Shown here: positions 12,864-15,473 of the stretch, piece after piece | How positions within the stretch are numbered: the stretch's first letter is position 1 | How the letters are laid out: every line of letters begins with the position of its first letter | From: Candidatus Bathyarchaeota archaeon | Lineage (GTDB): Archaea; Thermoproteota; Bathyarchaeia; 40CM-2-53-6 | Reading direction: 5' to 3' | Assembly: GCA_005888695.1 (NCBI GenBank) | Contig: VBBH01000193.1 | Span: 1 to 15,473, forward strand | Length of the DNA: 15,473 nt | Notes under the pieces: generated by a model | The model's input: only the letters and a program-made list of their open reading frames with translations | The model's database searches: none | What the model was told of the DNA's origin: nothing | Position numbers and translations under genes: made by a program

Positions 12864-12971
12864 GTACGCCTAAACCTCCTCACTTTTTTCCTTAAGCGTT
12901 CAAGACCGGTTGGATTCGAACCTAGCAAACCTATGGAACTGGAAGCGAGCCTTGCTCAAGTTCTCTTCTTC

Positions 12972-13684
12972 CTACCGTATTATCTCGGTCATTGGCTGTG
13001 CTGTAAGATCATTCTTGCCTAGGTTGCCAAGGTTCCAGCCTACCTCAAGCAGTTTCAACACCGAGTAGTGATCATAACTGTTAACGGATACGAGGCCCCC
13101 TTTTACCGTGCTGCCAGTGAACAGGTCAGGAGCGGGGTCGTATTCGTCCCACCAGAGCATCAGTAGGCATCGTTTCGTCTTGAAAGTTGTGCTGATCAGT
13201 ATCTGACCCACCAACCCCTGTAGATACGTGTCTCCTGATGAGACACTGTTGTCGTGCATATTGTGAAGATCTGTGGGTGTGAACCAGATGAAGTTGGACG
13301 CATTTGGAGAGTTGAGTTCCGCGACGAGTTCTGGAGCGTTGGGACTCGCGGATACTGGTTGATATTTCGGACCCCGTTGCTGGAGCCATATGTGTCCCCG
13401 GACCAGAGAGCCACGTAATCTGATTCGCTGCTTCCCGGAAAACCCCCGTGATCCTTTGGTATTGCAGCGGATTGAGGCAGAAGGCTGTTGATGTACGGCG
13501 CTGCCGAGCTCCCGATGACCCCGCTGTACAATTGATTCTCCATCGCTATTATCACCACATTATCAAAATAGAGCCGGTTAATCGTCCCACTATTGCTGAT
13601 TACAACGGTCGGAGCGGCAACGGCGTACGAGGTGATGACTGTAAGAAAAAGGAGGATTAGCGTGCCGGTTGAGGCTCGCCTCAT
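12972..13684 (-). pseudogene. Broken secreted phosphoesterase (PF04185 type), frameshift plus internal deletion
   Basis: The ATG at 13684 begins a signal peptide (about 7-24) and a phosphoesterase front with MENQ at 48-51, the same place as in the intact enzyme at 6334-7407, and a SESDYVALWSGDTYGSS segment matching HPSEPNY. This frame loses sense after about 13360. Another frame then carries the back half: FIWFTPTDLHNMHDNSVSSG, GDTYL, WWDEYD and NSYDHYSVLKLLE, ending at TAG 12972. Between the halves about 70-80 residues usual in the family are missing (the intact paralogue has NLIDRFEPAGITWKAF there), so there is a deletion as well as a frame change. No C-terminal anchor remains. It follows the small secreted protein at 13704 by 19 nt, so both were in one operon. 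Confidence 0.8.
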
Positions 13685-13703
13685 CGAAAGCGATCTTTTC
13701 CGG

Positions 13704-14162
13704 CTAGGTTATGCTGATGGTTGCACCGCTGAAGGTTCCGGTCGCTGCACTTGAACTAGGCGTCAGAGTGAAGCTCACGAGTTGATAACCTCCTCCTGTG
13801 ACGGACACACCGCCACCGGTAGAGCTGAACGCGACGCCGCTAGGAAAACTAGCGCCTGAGATGGTCAACGTTTTCGCTGTCGAACTATTGTTCCAGACAC
13901 ACGCGTAGATTGTTTGAGGCGACCCGCTCACTACCAGCGACCATGATGATATCGATACCCCGGTGTCCGTGTAAGGTCCTGTCGAGGAGGAGCAAGTGGT
14001 CGTGGAAGTAATCGAGGATATAGAGATGAGAATGTTGGGTCCGGTCCCAACATTAACGACTCCCGAGTTGGTTATCGTGAGACTTGTTGCTGCATAACCG
14101 ATTGCAACTGCCGCGATGATTACCGCGCTAAGTGCTACTACGAGTTTCCTGTCAATTCTCAA
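13704..14162 (-). CDS. Small secreted beta-rich protein with N-terminal anchor
   Basis: A 152-residue protein with a TTG start at 14162; GAGG lies about 9 nt before it and a TATA box about 34 nt before. Residues 7-26 are a hydrophobic signal or anchor. The rest is Ser/Thr/Gly-rich with strands, with two cysteines (57 and 88) likely paired and a closing segment (127-152) of alternating strand and turn, like one immunoglobulin-type domain. The motif LTITNSGVVN (28-37) just after the signal has a close match, VVISNSGTIN, at the same place in the phosphoesterase remnant 19 nt downstream. So the two products share the same mature N-terminus pattern. Likely surface or secreted; function unknown. 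Confidence 0.78.
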   Translation of the reverse strand: MRIDRKLVVALSAVIIAAVAIGYAATSLTITNSGVVNVGTGPNILISISSITSTTTCSSSTGPYTDTGVSISSWSLVVSGSPQTIYACVWNNSSTAKTLTISGASFPSGVAFSSTGGGVSVTGGGYQLVSFTLTPSSSAATGTFSGATISIT

Positions 14163-14189
14163 GGTGTTCCTCTTCTACCCCAAGAAAAC

Positions 14190-14202
14190 TGGGTATATTT
14201 GA
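14190..14202 (-). promoter_or_regulatory. TATA-box promoter for the 14162-to-12972 operon
   Basis: The reverse strand reads TCAAATATACCCA, with a TATA core centred about 34 nt before the TTG at 14162. A start of transcription near 14170 would leave a very short leader, and the GAGG ribosome site would be at its 5' end. Confidence 0.5.
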
Positions 14203-14335
14203 CTATCTAAAGTCACATCAAGGAAGCTTTCGATGTAAAAAAGTCACCAAAATTCGACGAGCCCATTGCATCCCAATCGATCTAGAGCAAAGTCTAGGTC
14301 CCAATCCATTTACTCGGAAGGGCTAAATCCGAAAA

Positions 14336-14357
14336 GGACAAGGTCTGGACAAGGTCT
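14336..14357. repeat. Perfect tandem 11-bp repeat
   Basis: GGACAAGGTCT occurs twice in tandem (14336-14346 and 14347-14357), ending 14 nt before the proposed TTG of the surface-protein gene. It may be a paired operator or a slip. Confidence 0.7.
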
Positions 14358-14371
14358 GAAGCGTCCTGGAT

Positions 14372-15473
14372 TTGTCACCGGCACGTTCATCTAGCGAATC
14401 GTTCAATTGGAATCCGACTAGAAGGCACATCTGGACTGGTCCGATTTTACTAGGCCTGTTCTGCATGATCGCCACCCCCAGCCTGTCCAGCGCCGTTCAG
14501 GCCGCTGGATCAACCAGCTGTTCGCCGACCCCAGAATTCCGGGTCGACACTTCACCTGATCACATCATCTTGAGGCAGGGTATGACGGCTTCTGCAACCG
14601 TCACGGTCACACCCAGAAACGGTTTCAGAGGGACCGTGAAACTAGACGCGGTCAACGTTCCCGTAGAGATAACTAATCCAAGCTTCAGCTCCGCAACACT
14701 AGACGTTACAGGTTGGATCCAAACCTCGACCGTAAGCTTCGGCATTTCCCCAACAGCCCGAATTGGCCTCTATTCTCTGGACGTGAACGCAACGACCAAT
14801 GGAAGCCTCTACCATTACACTAGCATATCTCTACGGATTCCCGGACCGGAGATTGGAATATCATCTGACAAATTGTATGTCCATCTACCCGAGGGTAGTA
14901 GTGATGTAGCTACCATTACAGTAACGTCGCTCTACGGATTCACAGGAACAGTAGATCTCACCACTTCCGTTAGCGGCTTCCATTCTCGCACACCTCCCAC
15001 TGCAACCATATTTCAGAGATCTCCCTCTCTCCTTAACGGAGAGTCGAAAACTTCTGTGCTTACGATTTTCGCAGATCAATACGCAACGCCTGGCTCCTAC
15101 AGCGTCCAAGTCACGGCCCACAGTAGTTCTGCAACTGCGACAAATTCGACCCAAGTTCTAGTTGAGATTCAAGGACAGGACTTTACCCTAGAAGCCAAAC
15201 CTCCTGCGCTGATTATTGTACCGTTCTCTTCGAAAACAATCTCATTAGAAGTAAATAGCACGATGAATTTCGCGGGAACCGTCGCACTATCGGCGGGCAT
15301 AGCCTCGTTTTTCGGAACTCCCCCAACGGCAACGCTGAGGTATCAAACAGTAACTCTTACTTCGGGACAGCACTTCGTCGACACCGTCACCTTCACCGTC
15401 ACTGGTCCCGGTTCTTTCGTCGCAAACATAACCGGAATCAGTAGTCTCCTCGCCCACTCAACTTTGATCTCCT
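14372..15473 (+). CDS. Large repeat-containing surface protein, 3'-truncated by the window edge
   Basis: The frame is open from a stop at 14357 to the edge. The TTG at 14372 gives a basic start (RRH at 17-19) and a hydrophobic signal (21-45) ending SSAVQA, so it is the best start; no good ribosome site is seen. After it come three diverged beta-rich units of about 100 residues: 55-158, 160-268 and 270 to the edge. Each has the order 'strand, T/S-rich VTV strand, GFxGTV, ..., TPxGxYSVxVxA'; for example NGFRGTVKL, YGFTGTVDL and MNFAGTVAL. Such arrays are common in archaeal and bacterial surface proteins and resemble immunoglobulin-like domains. At least five N-x-S/T sites suggest glycosylation. 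The protein is divergent from the small secreted protein at 14162. Length and C-terminal anchor are beyond the edge. Confidence 0.85.
   Translation, partial: MSPARSSSESFNWNPTRRHIWTGPILLGLFCMIATPSLSSAVQAAGSTSCSPTPEFRVDTSPDHIILRQGMTASATVTVTPRNGFRGTVKLDAVNVPVEITNPSFSSATLDVTGWIQTSTVSFGISPTARIGLYSLDVNATTNGSLYHYTSISLRIPGPEIGISSDKLYVHLPEGSSDVATITVTSLYGFTGTVDLTTSVSGFHSRTPPTATIFQRSPSLLNGESKTSVLTIFADQYATPGSYSVQVTAHSSSATATNSTQVLVEIQGQDFTLEAKPPALIIVPFSSKTISLEVNSTMNFAGTVALSAGIASFFGTPPTATLRYQTVTLTSGQHFVDTVTFTVTGPGSFVANITGISSLLAHSTLIS

Noticed and set aside
12900..12930. GGTTCGAATCC-like T-loop on the minus strand
   Set aside because: The T-stem has two mismatches in five pairs and no acceptor stem or anticodon arm was found within tRNA length.
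1..15473. CRISPR arrays, insertion sequences or phage genes
   Set aside because: No regularly spaced repeats, transposase motifs, terminal inverted repeats or phage structural genes were seen; repeats present are short and few.

Overview
The window most likely comes from an archaeon, probably an uncultured soil or sediment member of the Thermoproteota (Nitrososphaeria or Bathyarchaeia type). Evidence seen: TATA-like boxes about 26 nt upstream of start codons with no leader (before 3928 and 11138), alongside Shine-Dalgarno sites inside operons (GAGGTG at 3031-3036 and 4847-4853); frequent TTG starts; membrane proteins with C-terminal four-cysteine zinc ribbons; an HtpX-like M48 protease; and secreted beta-rich surface proteins. 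The lineage is inference; the archaeal assignment is fairly secure. There is no rRNA, tRNA, CRISPR array or recognisable insertion sequence.

Region 1-3928 (all minus strand) is a tandemly duplicated envelope cluster. Unit A, read from 3928 downward, has a PH-like membrane protein with a zinc ribbon, a 51-aa SMP/LEA-like protein, a 25-codon scrap of a membrane-protein tail, and a complete M48 protease. Unit B follows with a frameshifted scrap of the zinc ribbon, a second PH-like protein, the intact membrane protein whose tail matches the unit A scrap, and a second M48 protease cut by the window edge. The scraps show that both units descend from one ancestral order and then lost different genes.

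Region 3929-5386 has a divergent regulatory spacer with four perfect inverted repeats, then an operon of a winged-helix regulator and two small proteins. The two small proteins overlap out of frame and look like one protein split at a +1 shift. Region 5453-7407 has a second protein with the same beta-sandwich ectodomain as the unit B membrane protein and, divergently, a secreted phosphoesterase with a C-terminal membrane anchor. A gene-poor stretch (7408-7993) carries a second copy of a 44-nt element also found at 6159-6202.

Region 7994-11530 holds a small two-helix membrane protein co-directional with a six-helix zinc-ribbon membrane protein, a frameshifted monooxygenase-like gene, a methyltransferase, a cupin and a glyoxalase/VOC protein. 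Region 11522-14162 (minus strand) holds a secreted protein of unknown function, a broken second phosphoesterase and a small secreted protein. From about 14372 to the right edge a large repeat-containing surface protein begins on the plus strand.

The window is rich in broken or decayed genes: remnants at 1756-1880, 2793-2867 and probably 10564-10675; a frameshift at 9487; and a frameshift plus deletion at 12972-13684. This suggests an accessory region turning over by duplication and decay. Some single-base lesions could also be assembly errors.
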